From Candidatus Rokuibacteriota bacterium (GTDB lineage Bacteria; Methylomirabilota; Methylomirabilia; Rokubacteriales; CSP1-6): a stretch of 59,273 nt of DNA. Numbering within the stretch: the stretch's first letter is position 1; each line of letters starts with the position of its first letter. This document shows positions 35,182-43,767 of this stretch, piece after piece. The notes below the pieces were generated by a model, which did not search any database, was not told the DNA's origin, and saw only the letters and a program-made list of their open reading frames with translations. The stretch is from the NCBI GenBank assembly GCA_003221515.1, contig QHSI01000111.1, forward strand, positions 1-59,273. Reading direction: 5' to 3'. Made by a program: the position numbers and the translations under genes.

Positions 35182-35817
35182 TCAGCGCCGCTCCAGACGG
35201 ACGGCGTAGACCGGGCCCGGCACGAGCAGGAACGCTCCGTTGTACCGAAGGAGGTAGGCGACGCCGCACACCACCCCGGCGAGCGCGGCGAACCGCCCGC
35301 CAGTCGGACGATCCGCGGTGACGACGAGCAGGGCCGCCAGGCACACGCAGAGGAACGGCACCTCGGTCATCGCGCTGATCGCGTAGCGGTTGAACGGACC
35401 CGACGACAGGAGGATGGGCACCGCCAGCACGGCGGGCCACGGGCCGAAGAGACGCCTGAAGAGCTGAAAGGCCAGCAGCCCGCTGAGCCCCGCGGCGACC
35501 AGGGACAGCCACTTGGCCGAGGTGAAGTGATCGCCCGTGAGCGCGGACGAGAGCACGACGAGGAGTAACGGATACCCCGGTGGATTGTACGTGTTCCCCG
35601 GGAACTGCCCGCGCGCGATCAGATCGGCGTCGGGCGCGTACCGCACGTAGAAGTCCGAGAAGACTCCGACCACGTGCAGGTGCGCGGGATACGCGAGGAT
35701 CAGGACGTAGAGCGCGGAGAGCGCGAGCGCGCCGGCGCGGTGGACGCAGGGGCCGGCGGGGATCGGTGAAGTCGGGGAACGGTCGCCCGCCGGTACGACC
35801 GATGGGAGACTCGTCAA
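35182..35817 (-). CDS. glycosyltransferase-39-like membrane protein, C-terminally truncated
   Basis: A 211-residue protein with about five membrane segments. DFYVRYAPDADLIARGQFPG and NTYNPPGYPLLL resemble the catalytic first loop (with acidic residues) of PMT/ArnT-like GT-C transferases, and NRYAISAMTEVPFLC is also typical. Family members are about 500 residues; this one stops after YLLRYNGAFLLVPGPVYAVR, so more than half is missing. TTG 35817 overlaps the DUF5989 stop. It is the last gene of the carbamoyltransferase operon. It is probably inactive if the truncation is real. Confidence 0.75.
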   Translation of the reverse strand: MTSLPSVVPAGDRSPTSPIPAGPCVHRAGALALSALYVLILAYPAHLHVVGVFSDFYVRYAPDADLIARGQFPGNTYNPPGYPLLLVVLSSALTGDHFTSAKWLSLVAAGLSGLLAFQLFRRLFGPWPAVLAVPILLSSGPFNRYAISAMTEVPFLCVCLAALLVVTADRPTGGRFAALAGVVCGVAYLLRYNGAFLLVPGPVYAVRLERR

Positions 35818-36011
35818 AAAATCGTGTAGATGAAGGGCGCCACGGGCGTGCTGGAGAGCGCGACGAGGACACCCATCAGCAACAACACGGCCAGCAGGGG
35901 CAGCAGCCACCATTTCTTGTTCGAGCGGAGAAGGTCCAGGAGCTCGCCCAGCAGACCGCGGTCCGCCTCCCCGGCGGCGCGTTCGAATTCCTTCCGAGGC
36001 GCATCCCCCAT
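35814..36011 (-). CDS. DUF5989 small membrane protein
   Basis: A 65-residue protein with one membrane helix. LLRSNKKWWLLPLLAVLLLM and the ending APFIYTIF match DUF5989, a family found almost only between SxtJ and other genes of carbamoyltransferase clusters. Function unknown. It overlaps the next gene by 4 bp and follows sxtJ after 3 bp. Confidence 0.9.
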   Translation of the reverse strand: MGDAPRKEFERAAGEADRGLLGELLDLLRSNKKWWLLPLLAVLLLMGVLVALSSTPVAPFIYTIF

Positions 36012-36014
36012 GGC

Positions 36015-36425
36015 TCAGAACTGCCGGAAGTAGCGGCGGACATCCGTCGCCTGCGGCCTGGCCTGCCAGTAGCTCTCCGTGTTCCGCCGCTTGAGGGCGA
36101 GCGGGTCGCGGCCGGAGAGCCTGAACACGAGCGCCAGCGGCGTGAAAAATCCGTAGAAGACGATGGCCAGGGCGACGTGAGAGACCAGCCAGCTCAGGGG
36201 GAACGCGAGCATCATCCAGCCCACGAACACGGGCCGCACGACGCGGGGCCGGGCAAGTCCCACGGCACCGAGTAACGCGACCGCCGCCGCCAAGACGCCC
36301 GTCGTCGACAGCCCATGGGCCAGGCTCTGCCACGCCGCCAGACCGAGAAAGAACACGAGCCAGAGCCCGCCGAACTGCCGGAGCAGCCGGCGCGGCGGAT
36401 CACGTGGGATGTCCGACCACCTCAT
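36015..36425 (-). CDS. SxtJ-family membrane protein
   Basis: A 136-residue protein with three or four hydrophobic segments. The N-terminal RRLLRQFGGLWLVFFLG, the central VGWMMLAFPLSWLVSHVALA and the C-terminal LKRRNTESYWQ are typical of SxtJ, the small protein next to carbamoyltransferases in saxitoxin-like and many polysaccharide clusters. It lies 9 bp after the carbamoyltransferase gene. It may anchor that enzyme at the membrane (inference). Confidence 0.88.
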   Translation of the reverse strand: MRWSDIPRDPPRRLLRQFGGLWLVFFLGLAAWQSLAHGLSTTGVLAAAVALLGAVGLARPRVVRPVFVGWMMLAFPLSWLVSHVALAIVFYGFFTPLALVFRLSGRDPLALKRRNTESYWQARPQATDVRRYFRQF

Positions 36426-36434
36426 CGCGGCGAC

Positions 36435-38288
36435 TCAGTCGGGCCGAAACCGGGCCAGGTACTGCTCGCGCTCTTCGGCCAGCGCCTCCGGCGCACCAGG
36501 ACTCTTGACCGATACGAAGTCCTCGAGGACGAGCGCGTCGATGCCAGTCGCTCGATAGCACCGATACGCTTCTTCCGGCGTGCACACGATCGGCTCGCCT
36601 CGCACGTTGAAGCTCGTGTTCACCAGCACCGGGCACCCGGTCAGCGAGTGAAACGCTTCGAGCAAACGATGGAAACGCGGATGACGCGCCCGGTCGACCG
36701 TCTGCACGCGCGCGCTGAAATCGACGTGGGTCACCGCCGGCACGGTCGACCGCACCACGTTGATCCGCGCGGTCAGGTCGGGGTCCTGCCGCATGGTGCG
36801 CGAGTCGTGGACCCCGATCGGCACGTGATGCTCTTTCCGCACGGGAGCCACCAGCATCATGTACGGGCTCTCGCCCGCGCGCATCTCGAACCAGTCGGCG
36901 GCGTGCTCGGCGAGCACGACGGGCGCGAAGGGCCGGAAACTCTCGCGAAACTTGATCTTGAGGTTCATGTTCGCCTGCATGGCGGGTGAGCGGGGGTCCC
37001 CGAGGATGCTCCGCGCGCCCAGGGCGCGCGGCCCGAACTCCATGCGGCCGTGGAACCAGCCGACGATCTTGCCGTCGGCCAGGAGCTCGGCGGTGCGGCG
37101 CAGCAACTCGGCTTCGTCGTCGAAACGCTCGTGGGGCGCGTGGACCTTCGCGAGGAACCGGGCGATCTCGTCGCGCGAGAAGCATGGACCGAGCAGACTG
37201 GCGCGCTGGAAGTCGCGGCCGGCGGGCGCGCGGGGATGTTCGAGCAGCTGGTGCCAGACGAACAGCGCCGCGCCGAGCGATCCACCGGCATCACCGGCGG
37301 CGGGCTGAACCCAGATGTCGTCGAACGGCCCCTCGCGCATGAGGCGTCCGTTGGCCACACAATTCAGGGCCACGCCGCCGGCCATCACGAGCCGCTTCTG
37401 GCCAGTCTCGGCGCGGACGTGGCCGCCCATGCGCAGGACCGCGTCCTCGGCCACGGCCTGGATGCTGGCCGCGAGGTCCATGTGGTGCTGCTCGATCCGT
37501 GATTCGGGAGAACGGGGCGGGCCGCCGAACAGCTCGTGGAAGCGCGGGCTCGTCATGGAGAGGCCGTGGCAGTAGTTGAAGTAATCCATGTTCAGCCACA
37601 AGCTGCCATCGGCCTTGAGGTCGACGAGATGCTCGTAGATCTTGTCGCGGTAGATCGGCTGGCCGTACGGCGCCAGGCCCATGAGCTTGTATTCGCCGCT
37701 GTTGACCTTGAAGCCGCAGTAGTAGGTGAACGCCGAATACAATAGTCCGAGCGAATGGGGAAATTGCAGGTGGTGAGTGAGACGCAGGCGATTGCCGACG
37801 CCGACTCCGTACGCCGCGGTGCTCCATTCACCGACGCCGTCGAGCGTGAGGATGGCCGCCTCGTCGAACGGACTCGGAAAGAAGGCGCTCGCCGCGTGAC
37901 TCTCGTGGTGGTCGGTGAACACGATGGGAACACGCCCGGCGTCGGGCAGGGCCTTCCGCAACAGGCGGCGCATGTTGAGCTTGTCCTTGAGCCACACCGG
38001 CATGGCCTTGGCGAAGCTCAGAAATCCGCGGGGAGCGAAGGCCAGGTACGTCTCGATCAGCCGGTCGAACTTCAGGAGCGGCTTGTCGTAGAAGGCAAGG
38101 TAGTCGAGCTCGTGCGGGGCGAGACCAGCCTCGGCCAGACAGTATGCGACCGCGCGGACGGGAAAGCCCGCATCGTGCTTGCAGCGGCTGAATCGCTCTT
38201 CTTGAGCGGCGGCGATGACGGTGCCGTCGACCACGATGGCCGCCGCGCTGTCGTGATAGAAGGCCGAGATGCCAAGAATTGCCGTCAA
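36435..38288 (-). CDS. NodU/CmcH-type carbamoyltransferase
   Basis: A 617-residue O-carbamoyltransferase using carbamoyl phosphate and ATP. The N-terminal Kae1-like domain shows ILGISAFYHDSAAAIVVDG, QEERFSRCKHDAGFP, FTDHHESHAASAFFPSPFDE with metal-binding His residues, and LDGVGEWST. The YrdC-like C-terminal domain shows GRMEFGPRALGARSILGDPR and LVNTSFNVRGEPIV. The start is TTG 38288 with GAGGGAG upstream; no ATG lies nearby. With SxtJ, DUF5989 and a glycosyltransferase it probably decorates a surface sugar. Length is normal for the family. Confidence 0.95.
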   Translation of the reverse strand: MTAILGISAFYHDSAAAIVVDGTVIAAAQEERFSRCKHDAGFPVRAVAYCLAEAGLAPHELDYLAFYDKPLLKFDRLIETYLAFAPRGFLSFAKAMPVWLKDKLNMRRLLRKALPDAGRVPIVFTDHHESHAASAFFPSPFDEAAILTLDGVGEWSTAAYGVGVGNRLRLTHHLQFPHSLGLLYSAFTYYCGFKVNSGEYKLMGLAPYGQPIYRDKIYEHLVDLKADGSLWLNMDYFNYCHGLSMTSPRFHELFGGPPRSPESRIEQHHMDLAASIQAVAEDAVLRMGGHVRAETGQKRLVMAGGVALNCVANGRLMREGPFDDIWVQPAAGDAGGSLGAALFVWHQLLEHPRAPAGRDFQRASLLGPCFSRDEIARFLAKVHAPHERFDDEAELLRRTAELLADGKIVGWFHGRMEFGPRALGARSILGDPRSPAMQANMNLKIKFRESFRPFAPVVLAEHAADWFEMRAGESPYMMLVAPVRKEHHVPIGVHDSRTMRQDPDLTARINVVRSTVPAVTHVDFSARVQTVDRARHPRFHRLLEAFHSLTGCPVLVNTSFNVRGEPIVCTPEEAYRCYRATGIDALVLEDFVSVKSPGAPEALAEEREQYLARFRPD

Positions 38289-38406
38289 CGACGCGCTCCC
38301 TCAGGGCGTGTAGCCGTTGCCCCCGGCGACGATTATCGCAACTCCATGTGCCCCGCGCCATCGATCGGGTGGCGCCGGACCGGCGCTCCGCGTCCAGGGT
38401 CCCGTC

Positions 38407-38768
38407 GTGACCGAGCGCGCTGCCGCGCGCCGGATTCCCGGCCCCGACGTCCCGCTCTTGATCGCGCTCTACGTCTTCGAGGTGTCCGCGCTGCTGGTCC
38501 TGGTCGTCACCCACAAGAAATGGATCGCGCTGCTCATGCGCCCAGCCAGCGGTGTTGGGCTGACCGTGACCGTGGCAGGTCTGGTCCTCCTGCTGTGCGC
38601 CGCCGGCGTGATCGTCCATTGCTGGATGACGCGCGCCCGGCGTGACTCGCGACGCTTCGGGCTCACGGTCGCCTTGAACCTCGTGCCCGTCCTCCTGCTG
38701 CTCGGCGCCGGCGAGATCGCCGTCCGCCTCCTGGCGCTCCGCACGCCCGCTGACGTCGAGTCGTCGCG
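38407..38768 (+). pseudogene. N-terminal part of an SGNH-hydrolase-like membrane protein
   Basis: GTG 38407 opens a protein with three membrane segments (LLIALYVFEVSALLVLVV, GLTVTVAGLVLLLCAAGVIV, VALNLVPVLLLLGAGEIAVR). This arrangement, ending in LNLVP-x5-E-AVRL, is the N-terminus of SGNH/GDSL hydrolases common beside carbamoyltransferases. The catalytic domain is absent: after RTPADVE the sequence turns into the promoter and start of the next gene (frame closes at 38979). It is a 3' truncation by deletion, or a read-through remnant. Confidence 0.65.
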
Positions 38769-38798
38769 ACGGACCGCGGGTGGGTATCATGGCTGGCC

Positions 38799-39626
38799 AT
38801 GCGCGCGTTACGGACCGTCCTGGCTGGCGGCGCGATTGCCATCGCGTCGATCGTCCTGTGGGGCGCAATTCCGGAAGAGATGCTCGCCCAGGACGCCGCG
38901 CCGAGCCTGGCCGGCAACGAGGTGCTCAAGGTCCTCGGTGAGGACGTCGTCGGCGCCCCCGAGTCGGCGCCGCCCCTGAACGACCCGGGGCGGGTCGCCC
39001 GCTGGGAGCCGGGCGAATGGCGATACCGCGTGATGACCGGCTCGCGCAAGGGCCAGACGGAACAGGAGAGCCTGGAACCGATCGGCACGACGGCGCGGGG
39101 CGAGAGCTGGAAGCGCACCGTCGGCCAGGACTACACGCTCTTTCTGCGCCAGTCGGCTGACGGCAGCCTGGTCCTGCCGAGCCAGGTCGCTCACATCCAC
39201 AGCGCGCTCGTGCACTTCGATCCGCCGTTGAGCTATCTGCTGGCGGGTATGAACCCCGGCGAGAGCCGGACGTTCGACGGTCGGATGGAGGTGTACAGCT
39301 CGAAGGACCCCTCCGTCAGGTGGTACGGCGGGCGGATCCGGGCGACGACGGTGTACGCCGGCGTCTATCAGGTCCGGACGCCGGCGGGCGCGTTCCGCGC
39401 CACGCTCATCCGGACCGATTACCGCATCGACATCTTCGCCGTCGTCTCGGTCCGGGACACGCTCTACACCTTCTACGCCGACGGCGTCGGCAAGGTGGCC
39501 GAGGCCGAGCACCGACGGATCTCCGCGGTGGGGCTCTTCAACAGCGACACGTACATCGGCAAGCTCCTCCTCTCGTTCACGCCGCTGGTGCCGGCCGCGC
39601 CGCCCGCCAAGGTGGAGTCGCCGTAG
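38799..39626 (+). CDS. uncharacterised exported protein
   Basis: A 275-residue product with a signal peptide (residues 1-31, AIAIASIVLWGAIPEEMLAQ). The mature part is beta-rich: WEPGEWRYRVMTGSRKGQTE, YSSKDPSVRWYGGRI, VYAGVYQVRTPAGAFRATLI, YTFYADGVGKVAEAEHR. The pattern resembles DUF3108-like periplasmic beta proteins. A TATCAT box 9 bases before the start overlaps the end of the truncated gene. It is followed by a 12-bp palindrome, GTGACGCGTCAC, at 39665-39676. Function unknown. Confidence 0.8.
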   Translation: MRALRTVLAGGAIAIASIVLWGAIPEEMLAQDAAPSLAGNEVLKVLGEDVVGAPESAPPLNDPGRVARWEPGEWRYRVMTGSRKGQTEQESLEPIGTTARGESWKRTVGQDYTLFLRQSADGSLVLPSQVAHIHSALVHFDPPLSYLLAGMNPGESRTFDGRMEVYSSKDPSVRWYGGRIRATTVYAGVYQVRTPAGAFRATLIRTDYRIDIFAVVSVRDTLYTFYADGVGKVAEAEHRRISAVGLFNSDTYIGKLLLSFTPLVPAAPPAKVESP

Positions 39627-39698
39627 GCGAGCACGGTGGCGCCGTCCGAGCGCGGGAGGCGCAGGTGACGCGTCACGCGTGCCCGACGCGGCGCGCGG

Positions 39699-40088
39699 CT
39701 ACCGTGTGGGGCCAGGCGGTGCGACCGGGGGTGGTGGCCCGGGCGGTGGCGGTGGAGGTGGCGGCGCAGGAGGTGGCGGCGGCGCAGCCGTGGGCTGTGG
39801 GCAGCGATACACCTGCGCATAGATCTGCGACAAGTCGTCGCCGATCCCGAACGTGATCAGCCCGGTATCGCCTCCAGATCTGATGATCTTTCGGCGCAGG
39901 TCCTTGGCGGAATCGTCGTTGACCCACCCGACGCGCGTGCATGCCTTGACCGCCGAGGCCTCGGTCGTCAGTCTGACGCGGCTCATCGCGAGGCGCTCGA
40001 TATCCTCGGCGGCGACGTAGGCCACCGACGCCAGCAGGACCACCGCGACGCCGCCCGCACGCACGTACCGAATCACCACGCGAGCCAT
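39699..40088 (-). CDS. DUF4156-like exported protein with polyproline tail
   Basis: A 129-residue product with a signal peptide (to about residue 24). MSRVRLTTEASAVKACTRVG and a late CPQ give the two Cys typical of DUF4156/YjeI-like proteins, which probably form a disulfide. The last 30 residues are almost pure proline. TATACT about 12 bases before ATG 40088 may be its -10. It is convergent with the gene at 38799. Confidence 0.72.
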   Translation of the reverse strand: MARVVIRYVRAGGVAVVLLASVAYVAAEDIERLAMSRVRLTTEASAVKACTRVGWVNDDSAKDLRRKIIRSGGDTGLITFGIGDDLSQIYAQVYRCPQPTAAPPPPPAPPPPPPPPGPPPPVAPPGPTR

Positions 40089-40138
40089 ACGCTCCACACC
40101 CCGGAGTATACCGAAGCACCGACCCGACTCCGCGCTCC

Positions 40139-41338
40139 CTACACCGGCTCGCGTGGCGGCACGCGGACGGCGAACGTGAACGCGATGCCGGCCACGGCGA
40201 GCACCGCCGCGAGCACGCAGCCGGCGCTGAAGGAACCCGTGAGATCGCGAACCCAGCCGGTGGCGGTGGGAGCGACAACGGCGCCGATGAAGCCGATGCT
40301 GTTCGACAGGCCGAAGGCCGTGCCCAGCTCGTCTTCGCGGACGAGGCGCGCCAGCAGCGCGTAGAACGCGCCCCAGATCGACCAGCAGAAGAAGGCCGCC
40401 AGGAACAGCACGACGGCGAGCCCCGGAATCGATCGCTGCGTGATGGCCGCGGCCATCGCGAGCATCGACAGGGCCAGCCCGATGAGCCCGGCCACGATCG
40501 CGGTCTTCGAGCCGTAGCCGCGCTCGACGAGGCGATCGTGCGCCCACCCGCTGACGACCATCCCGAGCGAGGCCGCGATGCCCTGCAAGGCCGCGTAGCT
40601 GCCGGCGCGCCCGAGATCGGCCACGCCCACCTCGTTGAAGAACAGCGGCGCCCAGGTCGCCAGGGTGAACTGATCGGCGATGGCGCAGAAACTGACGAGC
40701 CCCAACACACAGAGCGGTCCGTTGGCGAAGAGACTGCGGAGGCGCCGGCCGAGCGGCACACGCGCCGTCGATCGGGCCGGCGGCGGCACGTGGCGGACGA
40801 TGAGGAGCGCGGCCACGATCGGACCGATCCCGAAGAGCATGACCACTGTCCGCCACGGCAGCACCTCCACCAGCAGGCCGCCGATGACGAGCCCGAAGGT
40901 GAGGCCGAGGCCGGGCCCGGAGAACGACACGCCCTGGCCGAGGCCGATGCGATCGGGAGGCGTGACGGTGGCGATGATCGCCCGATCGTTCGAGAAGAGC
41001 GTTCCCTGGAACGCGCCGGTGAGCGCTCGCGCCGCGAAGAGCGTGGCGAACGAGCCGGCCAGGCCCGTGAGGCCCGCCGCGAGCGCGCCGCCCAGCAGGC
41101 CGAGGACCAGGATTCGACGGCGCCCGAAGCGATCGCCGAGGAGGCCGGCCGGAAGCTGCATGAGCACGTACGCGTAGAAGAACGCGGAGGCGAGCAGGCC
41201 GGCGCGCGCGTACGACAGCTGGAGCTCGGCGATGATCGACGGCAGCAGCGCCGAGAACCCGATGCGGATGACGAAGTTCGTCGCCCACGCGAAGATGAGC
41301 AGGAACCACACGACGACGTAGTAGGCGACGGGCGACAC
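40139..41338 (-). CDS. MFS transporter
   Basis: A 399-residue permease with 12 predicted membrane segments. The MFS loop 2-3 motif is visible as GLLGDRFGRRRILVLG near residue 65, and the equivalent loop in the second half is WAHDRLVERGYGSK. It resembles the anion:cation or sugar-phosphate-like symporters of the NarK/GlpT side of the superfamily; the substrate is unknown. GTG start. Confidence 0.9.
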   Translation of the reverse strand: MSPVAYYVVVWFLLIFAWATNFVIRIGFSALLPSIIAELQLSYARAGLLASAFFYAYVLMQLPAGLLGDRFGRRRILVLGLLGGALAAGLTGLAGSFATLFAARALTGAFQGTLFSNDRAIIATVTPPDRIGLGQGVSFSGPGLGLTFGLVIGGLLVEVLPWRTVVMLFGIGPIVAALLIVRHVPPPARSTARVPLGRRLRSLFANGPLCVLGLVSFCAIADQFTLATWAPLFFNEVGVADLGRAGSYAALQGIAASLGMVVSGWAHDRLVERGYGSKTAIVAGLIGLALSMLAMAAAITQRSIPGLAVVLFLAAFFCWSIWGAFYALLARLVREDELGTAFGLSNSIGFIGAVVAPTATGWVRDLTGSFSAGCVLAAVLAVAGIAFTFAVRVPPREPV

Positions 41339-41367
41339 GCGGTCGGGAGTCTATCTCGACGATCGTC

Positions 41368-42090
41368 TTACGTCTTCAAATACTCCAGGAGCCTATCCGG
41401 GAAATTCACGGTCATGCCGTCGGCTCCCGCCTGGACGACTCGCCGCATCTGCTCTTCGTCGGCCACGCCCCATGCGCGGACGACGAGCCCCGCGGCGTGG
41501 AGACGCTGCACGAGCTCCACCGTCACCCCGCTCGCGCGCGGGCAGAGCTGGCGGAGCCCCAGCGCTCGCGCCTGAGCGATGATCGCTTCACTGACTTCCG
41601 CGACCAGCCAGCCGGCCGGCAGCTCCGGCGCATGCGCGCGGGCCTCCCCCAGCCTGGCCTTCTGGAACGAGGTGATGGTGACCTGCTCCGCCATCCCGTG
41701 GCGGCGCACCAGGTCCACGGTCGCTCGCGACAGGTCGAGGGAATGTCCCTTGATCTCCGTGTGGATGTGGGCGCGCCCTTTGTATCGCTCGAACACGGCG
41801 GCCAGCGTCGGGATTCGCTGACCCGCGAATCTTTGATCGAACCAGGTGCCGGCGTCCAGCGCGGTCAGCTCAGCCAACGAATGGCTCGTCACCGGGCCAG
41901 AGCCGTTCGTCGTCCGGTCGACGGTATCGTCGTGGAGCACCACGACGTGGCCGTCGCGCGTGGTGTGGACGTCCAGCTCGATATGGCTCACGCCCATCTC
42001 GATCGCCAGATCGAACGCGGCCAGCGTGTTCTCGGGAGCGTAGGACGAGGCTCCCCGATGGGCGATGACCATGAAGCCCGGGCGAGTCAC
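41368..42090 (-). CDS. glycerophosphodiester phosphodiesterase
   Basis: A 240-residue cytoplasmic GDPD. The N-terminal FMVIAHRGASSYAPENTLAA holds the first catalytic His and metal Glu; ELDVHTTRDGHVVVLHDDTV holds the remaining metal ligands and second His. The end is ADGMTVNFPDRLLEYLK. It releases glycerol-3-phosphate from glycerophosphodiesters. GTG 42090 overlaps the nucleotidyltransferase stop as GTGA, so the pair is coupled. Confidence 0.94.
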   Translation of the reverse strand: MTRPGFMVIAHRGASSYAPENTLAAFDLAIEMGVSHIELDVHTTRDGHVVVLHDDTVDRTTNGSGPVTSHSLAELTALDAGTWFDQRFAGQRIPTLAAVFERYKGRAHIHTEIKGHSLDLSRATVDLVRRHGMAEQVTITSFQKARLGEARAHAPELPAGWLVAEVSEAIIAQARALGLRQLCPRASGVTVELVQRLHAAGLVVRAWGVADEEQMRRVVQAGADGMTVNFPDRLLEYLKT

Positions 42091-42890
42091 GAGGCGCCGC
42101 CCTTGGCCCCGGCATCGGCGAGGAAGCTCCTGGCGGCGCGCTCGGCGTCGGACCGGCGCACCAGGGCCGGCGGCGCGATCTGCTCGCGCAGCTCGGCGTA
42201 GAGCGCGACCGTCGCCACGAGCGCGTCGCGACAGGACGTCGGATCGTGGAGCGACAAGGTCGCTCGAAAGGCGGGAACACGCGCCGCCGCCTTCTGCTCG
42301 ACGCGTCGCACGCCGTTGGGCTGAGCGCCCGCGTGGAGGAGGACGAGCGGGCCGAGGACGCGAACCCGGACGAACGCGAGACCGTCGATCGCTTCGAACA
42401 GCTCGCCGCGCTCGATCTTGGCCGCGATGTAATGCACCCACACCCAGAACCGGTCCTCGATCCACTGAAAGCGCGGCGGCGGATATTCCGCCTTCGATCT
42501 GGCCATTGCGGAACGGAGCGCGCCGTCGCGATCCCAGAGGATCGTCGGATCCTCGACCCGATGGAGAAGCTCGTCGGTGGACATGAACTTGAGATCCACG
42601 TGGAGGAGCGGCGGGCCATAGAGGCAGATGAGGAGCCGCGGCTCGCCGACGTGATCTCCCGGGAAGGCGGCGAGCAACGGCCCGAGCCGCCGCCCGATGT
42701 CCGGTCCGTCCCGCAACACCTCGCGCGACGTCTCGGGAGGCGAGACGACGACGAGGTCGAGGTCGGAGTGATCGTCCATCTCGCCGGTGATGTACGAGCC
42801 GCCGGCGGCCACCCCGGCGAGACGCCCATCGGCCTGGAAGACGGGGAGCGCGCGCTCGAGGAAGGCGCGGTGCAGCGGCGGCAGCGTCAC
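42087..42890 (-). CDS. pol-beta superfamily nucleotidyltransferase
   Basis: A 267-residue protein. GGSYITGEMDDHSDLDLVVV at about residues 30-49 is the GS...DxD metal site of the minimal/aminoglycoside-type nucleotidyltransferase fold, with a third acidic residue in LLHVDLKFM. A helical C-terminal half follows. The acceptor substrate is unknown. GTG start, 8 bp upstream neighbour on the same strand (PEP-mutase-like gene). Confidence 0.85.
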   Translation of the reverse strand: MTLPPLHRAFLERALPVFQADGRLAGVAAGGSYITGEMDDHSDLDLVVVSPPETSREVLRDGPDIGRRLGPLLAAFPGDHVGEPRLLICLYGPPLLHVDLKFMSTDELLHRVEDPTILWDRDGALRSAMARSKAEYPPPRFQWIEDRFWVWVHYIAAKIERGELFEAIDGLAFVRVRVLGPLVLLHAGAQPNGVRRVEQKAAARVPAFRATLSLHDPTSCRDALVATVALYAELREQIAPPALVRRSDAERAARSFLADAGAKGGAS

Positions 42891-42897
42891 GAGAGTC

Positions 42898-43767
42898 CTA
42901 CGGACTCGATGGTCGAGTTCGGAGGTACGGGTTGCCGTCGTGCTTGGCCTGGAAATCGATCCAGGCGTCGATGTTCCGCGTCTTGAACTCGCGCAGAAAT
43001 TCCCAGCTCGTCGCCTTCAGCACCTGGTCGGGCAGGAACGTATACCAGGCCACGCGCAGGCCGAGGGCGAAGTGCTCGGACAGGGTCAACGGCTTCGGGA
43101 GCTTGCCCTGCATCACGGAGAGCGTGCCGGACACCGCGGCGCGCGCCTGCTGGACTTCGGCGACCGAATGCGGCGACTCGAACTGCACCCAATCGGCGCA
43201 CCCGCGCGTCAGGTACAGATTCAATCGCTCCAGGAGCTCGCCCAGGCCGCCGTTCACGGCGTCGCGAGCGTAGCACTGGGCCATGATCACGAAGCTCGGA
43301 TCCAGCTCATCGCGTGCGCTCACGGCCGCCTGATACCGCTCCACGGCGGCGTCACGCGAGACCACCTCGATGCCGGGCGATTGCGTGCTGCGCTTGCCCT
43401 CGATCGGCTGGTCGTCGATCCGAATTCCGGCCAGTCCGGCGCGGATGCACTCGTGGACGAGTCGGCGCACCGCGGGCGGTCCACCGTGACCGGTGTCACC
43501 GTCGAGGATCACGGGAAACGAAACCGCGCGGGCGATATAGCCGCCGAACTGGACGCACTCGGTGGCGGAGAGCAGGCCGGTGTCGGCGAATGCGGTGTAG
43601 TTGCCCCCGGTGATCCCGGTGCCGACGAACGCCGCTTCGCAGCCAGCCGCCTCCATGATCTGCGCGTGAAAGGCGTTGGGGGTGCCCAGCACCGCCAGCA
43701 CCCGATCGTCTCGCGCCAGGAGCGAGCGCAGTCGAGCCGAGGGTCGCGGGGCGGCGCGATCAGGCAC
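42898..43767 (-). CDS. isocitrate lyase/PEP mutase family enzyme
   Basis: A 289-residue alpha/beta barrel. GTPNAFHAQIMEAAGCEAAF, DTGHGGPPAVRRLVHECIRA and GIRIDDQ correspond to the metal-binding and substrate regions of the ICL/PEPM family. The usual K-KCGH loop is replaced by QPIEGKRSTQSPG. It probably cleaves or rearranges a 2-hydroxy- or 2-methyl-malate-like acid, but specificity cannot be read. GTG 43767 overlaps the amidohydrolase stop by 8 bp, giving an operon with it. Confidence 0.9.
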   Translation of the reverse strand: MPDRAAPRPSARLRSLLARDDRVLAVLGTPNAFHAQIMEAAGCEAAFVGTGITGGNYTAFADTGLLSATECVQFGGYIARAVSFPVILDGDTGHGGPPAVRRLVHECIRAGLAGIRIDDQPIEGKRSTQSPGIEVVSRDAAVERYQAAVSARDELDPSFVIMAQCYARDAVNGGLGELLERLNLYLTRGCADWVQFESPHSVAEVQQARAAVSGTLSVMQGKLPKPLTLSEHFALGLRVAWYTFLPDQVLKATSWEFLREFKTRNIDAWIDFQAKHDGNPYLRTRPSSP

